A stretch of DNA of 64,000 nt from G965215225 sp965215225 (GTDB lineage: Bacteria; Pseudomonadota; Gammaproteobacteria; CBDBNL01; JAAOII01), in assembly GCA_965215225.1 (NCBI GenBank), contig OZ244039.1:1488001-1552000 (forward strand), in the 5' to 3' direction. The translations under genes were made by a program, and so were the position numbers. Positions 18,784-27,100 of this stretch are shown piece after piece (the stretch's first letter is position 1; each line of letters starts with the position of its first letter). Below the pieces are notes generated by a model. That model made no database searches. It saw only the letters and a list, made by a program, of their open reading frames with translations, and was not told where the DNA came from.

Positions 18784-19216
18784 AGTCAGGTTGCAGCTGC
18801 CCTCTTTCTATATGGCTATAGGCAATTTCCATAGTCTTATCTTCCATTTGTAATCTCAGCGAATTTTGCTCTACTGATACCAATTTGCCGCTGAAATTCT
18901 TCTGCCCATTGATACTAGCATGAACACGAATTCTTATCTCTTCTCCTATATAGTCTCTATATTGATTAAGCTTAAAAAATTTCCGCGCCAAACCAGGCGA
19001 AGATACTTCAAATAGATAGTCTTCTTTCTTTAGGCACATATCTAAATGGCGATTGACCAGGCTGCAATCCTCAATGCCTACACCCTTAGGCCCGTCTATA
19101 TAGACACGCACTAAGTAAGAATAGCGTGTTGGCACCATCTCTATGCCCCACAATGTATAGCCAAGACTATCTACTTCACGAGCAACTATCTGTTGCATTC
19201 TTTCATTTAACAACAT
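18764..19216 (-). CDS. rimP: Ribosome maturation factor RimP
   Basis: 150 residues from ATG 19216, giving MLLNERMQQIVAREVDSLG, which aligns with the start of E. coli RimP. RimP assists 30S subunit assembly. The family signature RVYIDGPKGVGIEDCSLVNR and FEVSSPGLARKFF are clear. Ribosome site before 19216 is poor, and a TATAAT box ends only 7 bp upstream (19224-19229), so the message may be nearly leaderless. First gene of the nusA operon as usual. Confidence 0.93.
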   Translation of the reverse strand: MLLNERMQQIVAREVDSLGYTLWGIEMVPTRYSYLVRVYIDGPKGVGIEDCSLVNRHLDMCLKKEDYLFEVSSPGLARKFFKLNQYRDYIGEEIRIRVHASINGQKNFSGKLVSVEQNSLRLQMEDKTMEIAYSHIERGQLQPDYAGIFK

Positions 19217-19290
19217 AAATGCTATTATAATCAATTTAGGCGAATTTAACCTTTTTAAATTCCTAAATAGAAAATATAGTAAAAAAACAA
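19217..19290. promoter_or_regulatory. Divergent promoter region between rimP and aroG
   Basis: 74 bp of AT-rich DNA. A minus-strand TATAAT at 19229-19224 points to rimP and a plus-strand TATAGT at 19275-19280 points to aroG. Both boxes sit within about 11 bp of the start codon they serve and neither gene has a clear Shine-Dalgarno sequence, so leaderless or very short-leader messages are possible. -35 boxes are weak. Confidence 0.4.
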
Positions 19291-20400
19291 ATGGAACCAA
19301 AAATCTATAATGTGAATGTAACTTCGGAAGAAGTGCTTACTACCCCAGCAGAACTAAAGAAGCAGCTGCCCATATCAGCTAAGGCAGCTCAAAATGTCTA
19401 TTCAAGCCGTAAGACTATTGAGAACATATTGGATAGAACCGACCATCGCATCTTAGTGGTAGTCGGCCCCTGTTCTATTCACGATATGAAAGCAGCATAT
19501 GAATATGCAACTAGGCTATATAGTCTTCAACAAGAACTGAAAGACCAGCTATTTATTTTGATGAGAGTTTATTTTGAAAAACCCCGCACTACTGTCGGCT
19601 GGAAAGGTCTTATCAATGATCCAGATATGGATGATAGTTTTAATATTAAGAAAGGACTCTCATTAGGCCGTCGCTTACTCCATGATCTAGCCGAGATGGG
19701 CTTGCCGGCAGCTACTGAGGCCCTAAATGCCATAGTCCCTCAATATATTCAGGATCTCATCAGCTGGTCAGCAATAGGGGCGCGAACTACCGAATCCCAA
19801 ACTCACCGCGAGATGTCAAGCGGCCTATCTACTCCCATTGGCTTCAAGAATGGCACAGATGGTAGCCTAGCTGTTGCCATTAATGCCCTTCAATCGGTCA
19901 TTTCTGCCCATAGTTTTCTTGGCATTAACCAAGCTGGTCAAGTAGCCGTGCTTAAGACACGCGGTAATTCTTATTCCCATATAGTGCTTAGAGGCGGTGG
20001 TGGCAAAACCAATTTTGACTCAGTCAGTGTAGCAGATTGTGAAGCCGTGCTCAAGAAGGCGAAACTCCCTATCAACATTATGATAGATGTCAGCCATGCC
20101 AATTCGGGCAAAAATCCAGACTATCAGCCGCTAGTCTTAAAAGATGTCATCCATCAGATAGTAGAAGGCAATCAATCCATCATAGGTGTAATGATAGAAA
20201 GTAATCTAAAAAAGGGAAGTCAGCCCATCCAATCAGACAAAGATAAGATGGAATATGGTGTTTCAGTGACCGATGGTTGTATTGACTGGGAAACCACCGC
20301 AAAGATACTAACAGAAGCCGCCGCTTCCTTGAAGACTATCTTGCCTCAAAGACAACAATTAATAGCTCAATCGGCTTCATCAGCCCCATCAAAGGCATAG
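19291..20400 (+). CDS. aroG: 3-deoxy-7-phosphoheptulonate synthase (class I, AroG type)
   Basis: 369 residues. Condenses phosphoenolpyruvate with erythrose 4-phosphate, the first step of aromatic amino acid synthesis. VVVGPCSIHD, VYFEKPRTTVGWKGLINDP, GARTTESQ, GFKNGTDGS and IDVSHANSGKNP match the E. coli AroF/G/H family. The residues lining the metal site (Cys, His, Glu, Asp) appear present. Which amino acid inhibits it cannot be read from the sequence. It overlaps the convergent coaX gene by 34 bp at the 3' ends. Confidence 0.95.
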   Translation: MEPKIYNVNVTSEEVLTTPAELKKQLPISAKAAQNVYSSRKTIENILDRTDHRILVVVGPCSIHDMKAAYEYATRLYSLQQELKDQLFILMRVYFEKPRTTVGWKGLINDPDMDDSFNIKKGLSLGRRLLHDLAEMGLPAATEALNAIVPQYIQDLISWSAIGARTTESQTHREMSSGLSTPIGFKNGTDGSLAVAINALQSVISAHSFLGINQAGQVAVLKTRGNSYSHIVLRGGGGKTNFDSVSVADCEAVLKKAKLPINIMIDVSHANSGKNPDYQPLVLKDVIHQIVEGNQSIIGVMIESNLKKGSQPIQSDKDKMEYGVSVTDGCIDWETTAKILTEAAASLKTILPQRQQLIAQSASSAPSKA

Positions 20401-21125
20401 GCCAGGCCGCGACAGGTTAGCAAAGGTTCAAAACGGCTATTGTCTTTGGTTATTTGCTTGGCAGAGAGTAAATCACTATAAAGCGCCTCGCCATCCCCGC
20501 CAGTCAATATGAGTTTGGCGGTAGGATGAATCGAGACAAAGTCGTGCCACTGCTGATGGATAAAGTTCTTCGTCATATTCCAGCTACCGTGATTGATACA
20601 AGATGAGGTGCTATTACCATATTTGCCATTGACTTCCTCTATATCCAGTTCTCCATCTATTAGGTTCGCGCAAGACTGCCTCATTAGCCCTATTCCCGGC
20701 ACTATAAACCCGCCTAGATGCCTTCTAGCTACAAGAAAATCAATAGTCAAAGCGGTTCCAGCATCTACCATCATCCAACTGGCTTGAGGGTTCTGCTTAT
20801 ATAAGACAAGTAGTCCAAGCCACCTATCTATTCCCAGCTGTTGGGGCTTCTTATAGGCAAGCTCAATAGGCCCTTCTTTTACTTGGGCAAGCTGAACCTG
20901 CAGCTGCCATTTTTCAACTATTAGCCTATGCCATTTTGCTTGCTCCTGCTGGCGAGCACAAGCCATTCTCACAGCTGTTGGTTTGCCCGGCAGTTGAGCT
21001 AGCTGGTTTATTAAGGAAGCAAAGTCCTTAGCCTTACCCTGCCATTTAGATCCTAATAGCCAATCCACCTGGCTATTGCCTATATCCAGGTAAAGATAGG
21101 TCTCTTTAGTCTTGTAGGCTGCCAC
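20367..21125 (-). CDS. coaX: Type III pantothenate kinase
   Basis: 252 residues. Phosphorylates pantothenate in the first step of coenzyme A synthesis. ATP-site motif YLDIGNSQVDW (Asp14) and the phosphate-2 region MMVDAGTALTIDFL match CoaX, as do GGFIVPGIGLM and LTGGDGEAL. The start overlaps the birA end by 20 bp; birA-coaX is a common pair in gammaproteobacteria. The 3' end overlaps aroG on the opposite strand, leaving no room for a terminator. Confidence 0.94.
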   Translation of the reverse strand: MAAYKTKETYLYLDIGNSQVDWLLGSKWQGKAKDFASLINQLAQLPGKPTAVRMACARQQEQAKWHRLIVEKWQLQVQLAQVKEGPIELAYKKPQQLGIDRWLGLLVLYKQNPQASWMMVDAGTALTIDFLVARRHLGGFIVPGIGLMRQSCANLIDGELDIEEVNGKYGNSTSSCINHGSWNMTKNFIHQQWHDFVSIHPTAKLILTGGDGEALYSDLLSAKQITKDNSRFEPLLTCRGLAYAFDGADEAD

Positions 21126-22005
21126 TTCTTATCTGTCTCATACCATCGGAGGTTCTCACCAACAGAGCCCCCTGCTCATCTATTCCTTCACACAGGCCCA
21201 CAACCGTTTCGCCATTTCTTATCCTTACCTCCCTACCCCTAAGGATATCTCTCTCTTGCCAATCTCGCCGAAAAGAAGTAAGCCCATTGACAAGAAACTC
21301 CTGTATAGCCGATAATAGTTGATTAATTAAGCTGGCGACCAATAGGTTGCGCGAATAAGGATGAAACTGGAGCAAATAGGCCTGCCCACTGAACTGATTG
21401 TGGTTGATCCCCACTCCAATGATCAAATCCTCCTCAGCCAGCTCAATTAAGATTCCCCCCAGCTTCTGTTCGGCTATTATCAAATCATTCGGCCATTTCA
21501 ATTTGATATCAATTGGGGCTAGGACTCTTGCTATGACCACTCCCACCACCAAACTCAACCCACTCATATCTTGACGGGCTGACCTCAACCTTAATGACAG
21601 ATAGATACCAGCAGCAAAAGGACTAGTCCAGCTACGACCATAACGCCCTCTACCCTTTTCCTGTTGTTCTGCTACCAGCGCGCAAGGGGCTGGATAGTTC
21701 TTTATCTCATCATTGGTAGATGTCACGGTCAGCAGCAGGTTCATAGAAGCAAGCATAGCTTGACTCTGCTTAGTAAGATGGTCATATATCCTCTGTTTAT
21801 CCAGTAGTATCTCCCGATCTTCCAGCTCAACCCAATTTGATGTTATATTGAGTGGAATTCCAGCCGCCTCAATAGTCTGTAACTCTTTCATCAAAAAAGA
21901 ATCCGCTTTCTTTTTCCCCATTAGACTAGCTAATTGTGACTTGGAGCATCTTCCTCTTCTCAATTCCGCTATAATTCTTAACTGATGCATATCCAAAACA
22001 GCCAT
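21106..22005 (-). CDS. birA: Biotin-[acetyl-CoA-carboxylase] ligase with N-terminal HTH
   Basis: 299 residues. It attaches biotin to the biotin carboxyl carrier protein of acetyl-CoA carboxylase; the N-terminal winged helix (residues 5-60, RRGRCSKSQLASLMG) suggests it also represses biotin genes as in E. coli. The biotinyl-AMP loop GRGRYGRSW and the KWPNDLII motif with the catalytic Lys are intact. The C-terminal domain is present. Start could be ATG 22005 or an ATG five codons later. Confidence 0.94.
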   Translation of the reverse strand: MAVLDMHQLRIIAELRRGRCSKSQLASLMGKKKADSFLMKELQTIEAAGIPLNITSNWVELEDREILLDKQRIYDHLTKQSQAMLASMNLLLTVTSTNDEIKNYPAPCALVAEQQEKGRGRYGRSWTSPFAAGIYLSLRLRSARQDMSGLSLVVGVVIARVLAPIDIKLKWPNDLIIAEQKLGGILIELAEEDLIIGVGINHNQFSGQAYLLQFHPYSRNLLVASLINQLLSAIQEFLVNGLTSFRRDWQERDILRGREVRIRNGETVVGLCEGIDEQGALLVRTSDGMRQIRSGSLQD

Positions 22006-22044
22006 AGCACCATTTTATCTAGCTAGCTTGCTTAATTTCAATAG

Positions 22045-23004
22045 ATGGAAAAAGATTTTGTCACCCATTTTTGTGTCATCAGCAATCATAATCGCCTCGA
22101 CAGGTTGCTTGCTAATTGCTTCCCTCAATTCTCCCGCGTCCTATTACAACAATGGGTTAAGGATGGTAAGGTCAAAATTAACAATCTAGTGGTTAAGCCA
22201 GCGACTGAAATCAAGTCAAGAGAAGAGGTCTCTATTCAAGCCTCCTTGCCTATTGCTGCGCCCGACCGGCCAGTGGCAATGGAGCTGGCTATCATTTATG
22301 AAGATACCTATATACTGGTTATTAATAAACCAAGCGGATTAACCGTGCATCCAGGAGCTGGTAATCAGAGCAATACCCTAGTCAATGCGCTTCTTGCTGC
22401 TCGTCCCGCCCAGAAATATCTGCCGCGCGCGGGTTTAATCCACCGACTAGACAAGGGCACCAGCGGTCTAATCCTCATAGCGAAAGATACTGCCAGCCTG
22501 CTCCAGCTGCAAGAAGAGCTCAAGAAGCGCCTCATTGAAAGACATTATCTTGCCTTAGTCCAGGGACTTCCCATTAGCGGCGGGACTATTACCAACCCCA
22601 TAGGACGAGACCCGCGCAATCGATTGAAATTCAAAGCCTATAGCACTCCAAACTCCTCCACTCGCTCAGCCATCACTCATTATAGAATTAAGCGTAAATT
22701 TGCTCATCACTGCTTGCTTAATGTTTATTTGGAAACGGGACGAACTCATCAGATTAGGTGCCATCTGGCGGCTAAGGGCTATCCATTGGTTGGTGACAGG
22801 CTCTATGGCGCCAAACAACATCTCCCTCCTGACTGCTCGGTTTCACTGACTCAAGTCTTTCAGCAGCTGGATCATCAGCTGCTCCATGCCAGGAGATTGA
22901 GTTTTCATCATCCAGATCGGCAAGAAAAAATGGAGCTAACCGCTCCTCTTCCACCAAATATGGAAAAGCTGCTTAGACTACTAGAAGAATCCCAAACGCC
23001 ATGA
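22045..23004 (+). CDS. rluD: RluA-family 23S rRNA pseudouridine synthase (RluD-like)
   Basis: 319 residues. An N-terminal S4 RNA-binding domain (residues about 15-75) is followed by the synthase domain with HRLDKGTSGLILIAK, whose Asp (about 136) is the nucleophile, and by GRTHQIRCHLA. RluD modifies 23S helix 69. Assignment to RluD rather than RluC rests on the pgeF gene overlapping its stop (ATGA at 23001), which is the rluD-yfiH arrangement of gammaproteobacteria. Confidence 0.92.
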   Translation: MEKDFVTHFCVISNHNRLDRLLANCFPQFSRVLLQQWVKDGKVKINNLVVKPATEIKSREEVSIQASLPIAAPDRPVAMELAIIYEDTYILVINKPSGLTVHPGAGNQSNTLVNALLAARPAQKYLPRAGLIHRLDKGTSGLILIAKDTASLLQLQEELKKRLIERHYLALVQGLPISGGTITNPIGRDPRNRLKFKAYSTPNSSTRSAITHYRIKRKFAHHCLLNVYLETGRTHQIRCHLAAKGYPLVGDRLYGAKQHLPPDCSVSLTQVFQQLDHQLLHARRLSFHHPDRQEKMELTAPLPPNMEKLLRLLEESQTP

Positions 23005-23687
23005 CTGATTTTCCTTTTCTTTTTCCCAAATGGCCTAGCCAACTTCGCTACTACAGGGGCTTGGGTAGCTGTATCATTTGTCGGCCAAGCAAAGCCAAGG
23101 CCAGTCAGTCTCTCTTTGAACAAATACTAAAAGAGCGCTATGCTATTACTCAGTTTCAGTGGCTAAAACAGGTTCATAGCAATCAGGTCATTGCCGCCCC
23201 TCAGCCTGAAATGGCTACTGGAGATGCTTGCTATACTAGCACCAAAGGACTTGCCTGCATAGTCCGCACTGCCGATTGTCTTCCCATTTTTCTAGCTAAT
23301 CAAACATTCTCTCAGGTAGCCGTGATTCATGCTGGGTGGCGGAGCCTAGCGCTAGGCATCATTGCTAAGACAGTTGCCAAGTTCCCCCCCAATGATAGAC
23401 TCTATGCCGCCTTTGGTCCCTTCATCAGTGCTTGGCACTATGAGGTGGGTGAGGATGTCTATTCAGCCTTTGAAGATAAGACTGCTTTTATTCCGGTTGG
23501 CAAGGACAAGTGGTATCTAGACCTCTATAAGATCGCGGCTAAGCAACTAGAAGCCCATAATGTCATTTGTGGTTTCAAACCCCACTGGTGCACCTATCGC
23601 CTATGGCCTCTCTTCTACTCCTATCGGCGCGATGGCTTAAGTTCATCACCCTATGATAGAATTGCCAACTGCATCTGGCTAAAATAG
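23001..23687 (+). CDS. pgeF: Peptidoglycan editing factor PgeF (YfiH, multicopper-oxidase-like purine nucleoside hydrolase/phosphorylase family)
   Basis: 228 residues. The family zinc ligands are visible as His in LKQVHSNQV, Cys in RTADCLPIF and His in VIHAGWRSL. Relatives act on purine nucleosides, and the E. coli protein prevents incorporation of wrong amino acids into the peptidoglycan stem. Start overlaps rluD; folD follows after 8 bp, so rluD-pgeF-folD-cysS read as one unit. Confidence 0.93.
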   Translation: MTDFPFLFPKWPSQLRYYRGLGSCIICRPSKAKASQSLFEQILKERYAITQFQWLKQVHSNQVIAAPQPEMATGDACYTSTKGLACIVRTADCLPIFLANQTFSQVAVIHAGWRSLALGIIAKTVAKFPPNDRLYAAFGPFISAWHYEVGEDVYSAFEDKTAFIPVGKDKWYLDLYKIAAKQLEAHNVICGFKPHWCTYRLWPLFYSYRRDGLSSSPYDRIANCIWLK

Positions 23688-23695
23688 TCTTAGCA

Positions 23696-24535
23696 ATGAG
23701 CACTATTATTGATGGCAAATCCCTAGCTGCCAAGCTAAAAGAAGAACTGAGCAAGAAAATTGACTGCTTTAAGAAGTCACCCATAGGTCTTGCTATAGTA
23801 TTAATCGGTGAAGATATCGCAAGTCAAATCTATGTTAATCACAAACAAAAGGCTGCTAAGCAGGTAGGAATTAAAGCTACCTTATATAAGCTAGCCAAGG
23901 ACACCAGCCAACCGGAGGTCCTTAGGCTGCTGGAGAGATTGAATCAAGACCCCCAAACTCACGGGATTATAGTTCAGCTCCCTCTTCCGCCTCAGCTAGA
24001 TTCTATTGTCATCATCAATGCAATCGCACCCCACAAGGATGTAGATGGGCTTCACCCAAGCAACCAAATGGCTCTGTATCTCAACCAAACCGCTGGTTTC
24101 GTTCCCTGCACCCCGCTTGCTTGTCTCTATCTGCTAGAAGCTATCCATCCCTCCCTAGTGGGTTTAAGTGTGGCTGTCATTGGGCGTTCCCATCTTGTTG
24201 GTAAGCCACTGGCGCTGTTGCTGCTAAACAGAGATTGTTCGGTCAGCATTCTTCACTCTAAGAGCACATGCCCTCAAGAAATCAGCGCCCAAGCAGACAT
24301 AGTGATAAGCGCTGCTGGAATCCCCCATCTCGTTAAATCAGAATGGATAAAAGAAGGAGCTACTGTAATTGATGTAGGCATCCATAGGCTTGCCGATGGG
24401 ACTCTAGCTGGTGATGTTGCTTATGGTGAGGTGAGCGCCAAAGCAGGTGCAATAACCCCTGTCCCTGGCGGTGTAGGTCCCATGACCGTTGCCTGCCTAC
24501 TTGAAAATTGCTATAGGGCAGCCAGCAACCAATGA
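23696..24535 (+). CDS. folD: Bifunctional methylenetetrahydrofolate dehydrogenase/cyclohydrolase FolD
   Basis: 279 residues, normal length. Interconverts 5,10-methylene-, methenyl- and 10-formyl-tetrahydrofolate with NADP. The first signature with the catalytic Lys (YVNHKQKAAKQVG), QLPLPPQLD, DVDGLHPSN, IGRSHLVGKPLALLL and the closing PVPGGVGPMTVACLL are all present. The stop overlaps the cysS start in an ATGA. Confidence 0.97.
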   Translation: MSTIIDGKSLAAKLKEELSKKIDCFKKSPIGLAIVLIGEDIASQIYVNHKQKAAKQVGIKATLYKLAKDTSQPEVLRLLERLNQDPQTHGIIVQLPLPPQLDSIVIINAIAPHKDVDGLHPSNQMALYLNQTAGFVPCTPLACLYLLEAIHPSLVGLSVAVIGRSHLVGKPLALLLLNRDCSVSILHSKSTCPQEISAQADIVISAAGIPHLVKSEWIKEGATVIDVGIHRLADGTLAGDVAYGEVSAKAGAITPVPGGVGPMTVACLLENCYRAASNQ

Positions 24536-25902
24536 TTCACTGCTACAACTCCCTCACCAAAAAGAAAGAACTTTTCACACCCCAGACCAAAGGAGAGGTG
24601 CTCCTTTATGTCTGTGGGGTCACTGTTTATGACAGCTGCCATCTTGGTCATGCCCGAGTCGCCATTAATTTTGATACCATAGTCCGCTACCTAAGGTTTT
24701 GCGGCTATGAGGTCCGCTATATGCGTAATATCACTGATATAGACGACAAAATTATTGCCCGCGCCCAACAAGACCGGGTTCCTTTTAGCACAATCAGCGA
24801 GAAATTCAGCCTTGAAATGCGCCAAGATTATCAAGCGCTTGGCATAGATATCCCAACTGGCGAGCCCTGTGCCAGTGATTACTTAAAGCAAATCTACCAG
24901 CTCATCCAAATTCTTGAAGAGCAAAACTATACCTATAAGACCGCAGCTGGTGATATCTGTTATAGAGTGCGCAATTTTGCTGGCTATGGCAAACTAAGCG
25001 GTAAGAAAATAGATGAACTAAGAAGCGGTAGCCGAGTGGAAGCCGATGTTCATAAGGAAGACCCTCTTGACTTTGTGCTTTGGAAAGCAGCCAAGCCAGC
25101 TGAACCTAGCTGGGAGTCCCCTTGGGGAGCTGGCCGGCCCGGTTGGCATATAGAATGCTCGGCCATGGCCGCCCATTGTCTAGGAACCAGCCTAGATATC
25201 CACGGTGGTGGGTCGGATTTAATATTTCCTCATCATGAGAATGAAATCGCTCAATCCGAAGCAGCCTACGGAGTTCCCTTAGCAAAATACTGGCTTCATT
25301 GCGGCCCCCTTACGACCAATGGCAAGAAAATGTCAAAATCACTCAACAATTTCGTTAGCATTCAAGACTTGCTCAATCAATATGATGCCGAGGCGATTAA
25401 GTATTTCATCCACACAGGTCATTATCGTAGCCCCTTAGACTTTTCCTTTCCTCTAATGAAGCAAGCAGAACGCTCTCTGGAGCACCTATATAGTGTCCTT
25501 GCCCTGTTCCCCTATGAGGAGCTAGCTGAACCTAGTTCTTATCCTGCTGAAGCAGATTTTTTTGGCTCACTGAATGACGACTTTAACACCCCCCAAGCCC
25601 TGGCCTCTCTCTTTGGAATTGCCCGTGAGGCACAAAAAGAGAATAACCTTGAAGCGGCTCGTAGTCTGCTCAAATGTGGTCAGCTCTTAGGGATTCTGAA
25701 CCATCATCCCTCATCCTATCTAGCAGCCCCAAAGGTAGATGATGAGAAGAAGGCAAAAATTGAGGCTCTTATCAAGCAAAGAGAAAAAGCAAGGCAAGCA
25801 AAGCAATGGCAACAAGCGGATATAATGAGACAGGAACTATCGGATATGGGAGTCCTCATTCAAGATACCCCAGAAGGCACCCTTTGGCGCCTAAAAAAAT
25901 GA
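24532..25902 (+). CDS. cysS: Cysteine-tRNA ligase
   Basis: 456 residues, typical. Class I synthetase charging tRNA-Cys. HIGH-like motif HLGHAR (37-42), zinc ligands starting with Cys28 and the WHIECSAM region, and KMSKS (264-268) are intact. The C-terminal anticodon-binding helical region (about 400-456) is present. It is the last gene of the rluD operon; no clear hairpin terminator follows. Confidence 0.97.
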   Translation: MIHCYNSLTKKKELFTPQTKGEVLLYVCGVTVYDSCHLGHARVAINFDTIVRYLRFCGYEVRYMRNITDIDDKIIARAQQDRVPFSTISEKFSLEMRQDYQALGIDIPTGEPCASDYLKQIYQLIQILEEQNYTYKTAAGDICYRVRNFAGYGKLSGKKIDELRSGSRVEADVHKEDPLDFVLWKAAKPAEPSWESPWGAGRPGWHIECSAMAAHCLGTSLDIHGGGSDLIFPHHENEIAQSEAAYGVPLAKYWLHCGPLTTNGKKMSKSLNNFVSIQDLLNQYDAEAIKYFIHTGHYRSPLDFSFPLMKQAERSLEHLYSVLALFPYEELAEPSSYPAEADFFGSLNDDFNTPQALASLFGIAREAQKENNLEAARSLLKCGQLLGILNHHPSSYLAAPKVDDEKKAKIEALIKQREKARQAKQWQQADIMRQELSDMGVLIQDTPEGTLWRLKK

Positions 25903-26056
25903 ATTAATCAACTAAATAACAAAATTACTGAAAAGTATTAAGAAAAGTTAACAACCAAGATTTTTTGATTTACTATTTTAATATTATGAAAACAACCCAT
26001 ATAAAATCTATCAGTTCGTTTGAGCGAATGGCAAAATATTTAATAAGTAAATAGCG
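25903..26056 (+). promoter_or_regulatory. Promoter region of the methylase-nuclease cassette
   Basis: AT-rich gap. TTAACA (25948-25953) and TACTAT (25971-25976) are spaced 17 bp, a plausible sigma70 promoter pointing to the methylase gene. A 22-codon open frame (25986-26054, starting MKTTHIKSISSFERM) ends 2 bp before the methylase ATG. It has no ribosome site and may be a leader peptide or chance. Confidence 0.45.
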
Positions 26057-27088
26057 ATGAAATCTACCAGCCAATCCAATGTTAAGTTGCATAAAGCAAA
26101 AAAGGAAAAAAACGATGAGTTTTATACTCGGCTTGTGGATATCGAGAATGAATTACGGCACCATGAACAACATTTCAAAGATAAGATAGTTTATTGTAAT
26201 TGCGACGACCCAACTGTTAGTAAATTCTTTCACTATTTTTCTCATAGGTTTGAGAGCCTAGGATTAAAGAAACTCATTACCACCTGTTATAAAAACCAAG
26301 AAAGAGATCTATTTAGTCAGAACAAATCGAATAAAGCCATTTACCTTGAATATACCGGAGATAAAAATGATAACCGGAATCCGGATAAAGAAGAGATTGA
26401 AGTAAATCACTTAGACGGTGATGGAGATTTCAGAAGTAAGGAATGTATAGAATTACTTAAACAGGCGGATATTGTAGTAACCAATCCCCCTTTTTCTTTG
26501 TTCCGGGAATATGTTGCCCAACTAATGAACTATGATAAGAAATTTTTAATAATAGGTAATATGAACGCTATTACTTATAAGGATATATTTAAGTTTATTA
26601 AGGAGAATAGGTTATGGTTAGGGTATCAACCTAGGTACACAATGTTGTTTGATGTTCCTAAAGAATATGCAGCAGAACTAGTTGCAACCAAAAAAGAAGG
26701 TAGTGGCTATATAATAATGGATGGTAGTGTCATGGGCAGTTCATCTAGTGTGTGGTTTACTAATTTAGAACATAGTAAACGGCATGAGGATTTAGTTCTT
26801 TATCATAAATATGATCCCGAAAAGTATCCTACCTATGACAACTATGACGCGATAAATGTGGATAAAGTTAAAGAAATTCCGAAAGATTATAGCGGAGTGA
26901 TAGGTGTTCCTATTAGTTTTTTGGATAAATATAATCCAGAGCAGTTTGAGATATTGGGAGTAGATTATAATATAAAAGAGGGATTATTACCTGAATTAGT
27001 AAAAGCACATTGGAAAGGAAAATTAGACAGAGGCTATATAAACGGCAAGAGATTATATTCAAGAGTAATAATTAAGAAAAAACAATAA
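26057..27088 (+). CDS. EcoRI-family adenine-specific DNA methyltransferase
   Basis: 343 residues. The opening KAKKEKNDEFYTRLVDIENEL, YCNCDDPTVSKFF and LKKLITTCY, then the catalytic motif VVTNPPFSLFREYV (NPPF at about 141-144), are characteristic of the EcoRI methylase family, which makes N6-methyladenine. C-terminal GVPISFLDKYNPEQFEILG, typical of these proteins, is present. The gene is clearly AT-richer than cysS upstream and rne downstream, a sign of transfer. The nuclease-like gene follows after 12 bp in the same direction, so the two are probably cotranscribed. Recognition sequence cannot be inferred. Confidence 0.88.
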   Translation: MKSTSQSNVKLHKAKKEKNDEFYTRLVDIENELRHHEQHFKDKIVYCNCDDPTVSKFFHYFSHRFESLGLKKLITTCYKNQERDLFSQNKSNKAIYLEYTGDKNDNRNPDKEEIEVNHLDGDGDFRSKECIELLKQADIVVTNPPFSLFREYVAQLMNYDKKFLIIGNMNAITYKDIFKFIKENRLWLGYQPRYTMLFDVPKEYAAELVATKKEGSGYIIMDGSVMGSSSSVWFTNLEHSKRHEDLVLYHKYDPEKYPTYDNYDAINVDKVKEIPKDYSGVIGVPISFLDKYNPEQFEILGVDYNIKEGLLPELVKAHWKGKLDRGYINGKRLYSRVIIKKKQ

Positions 27089-27100
27089 TGGATGTAAATA

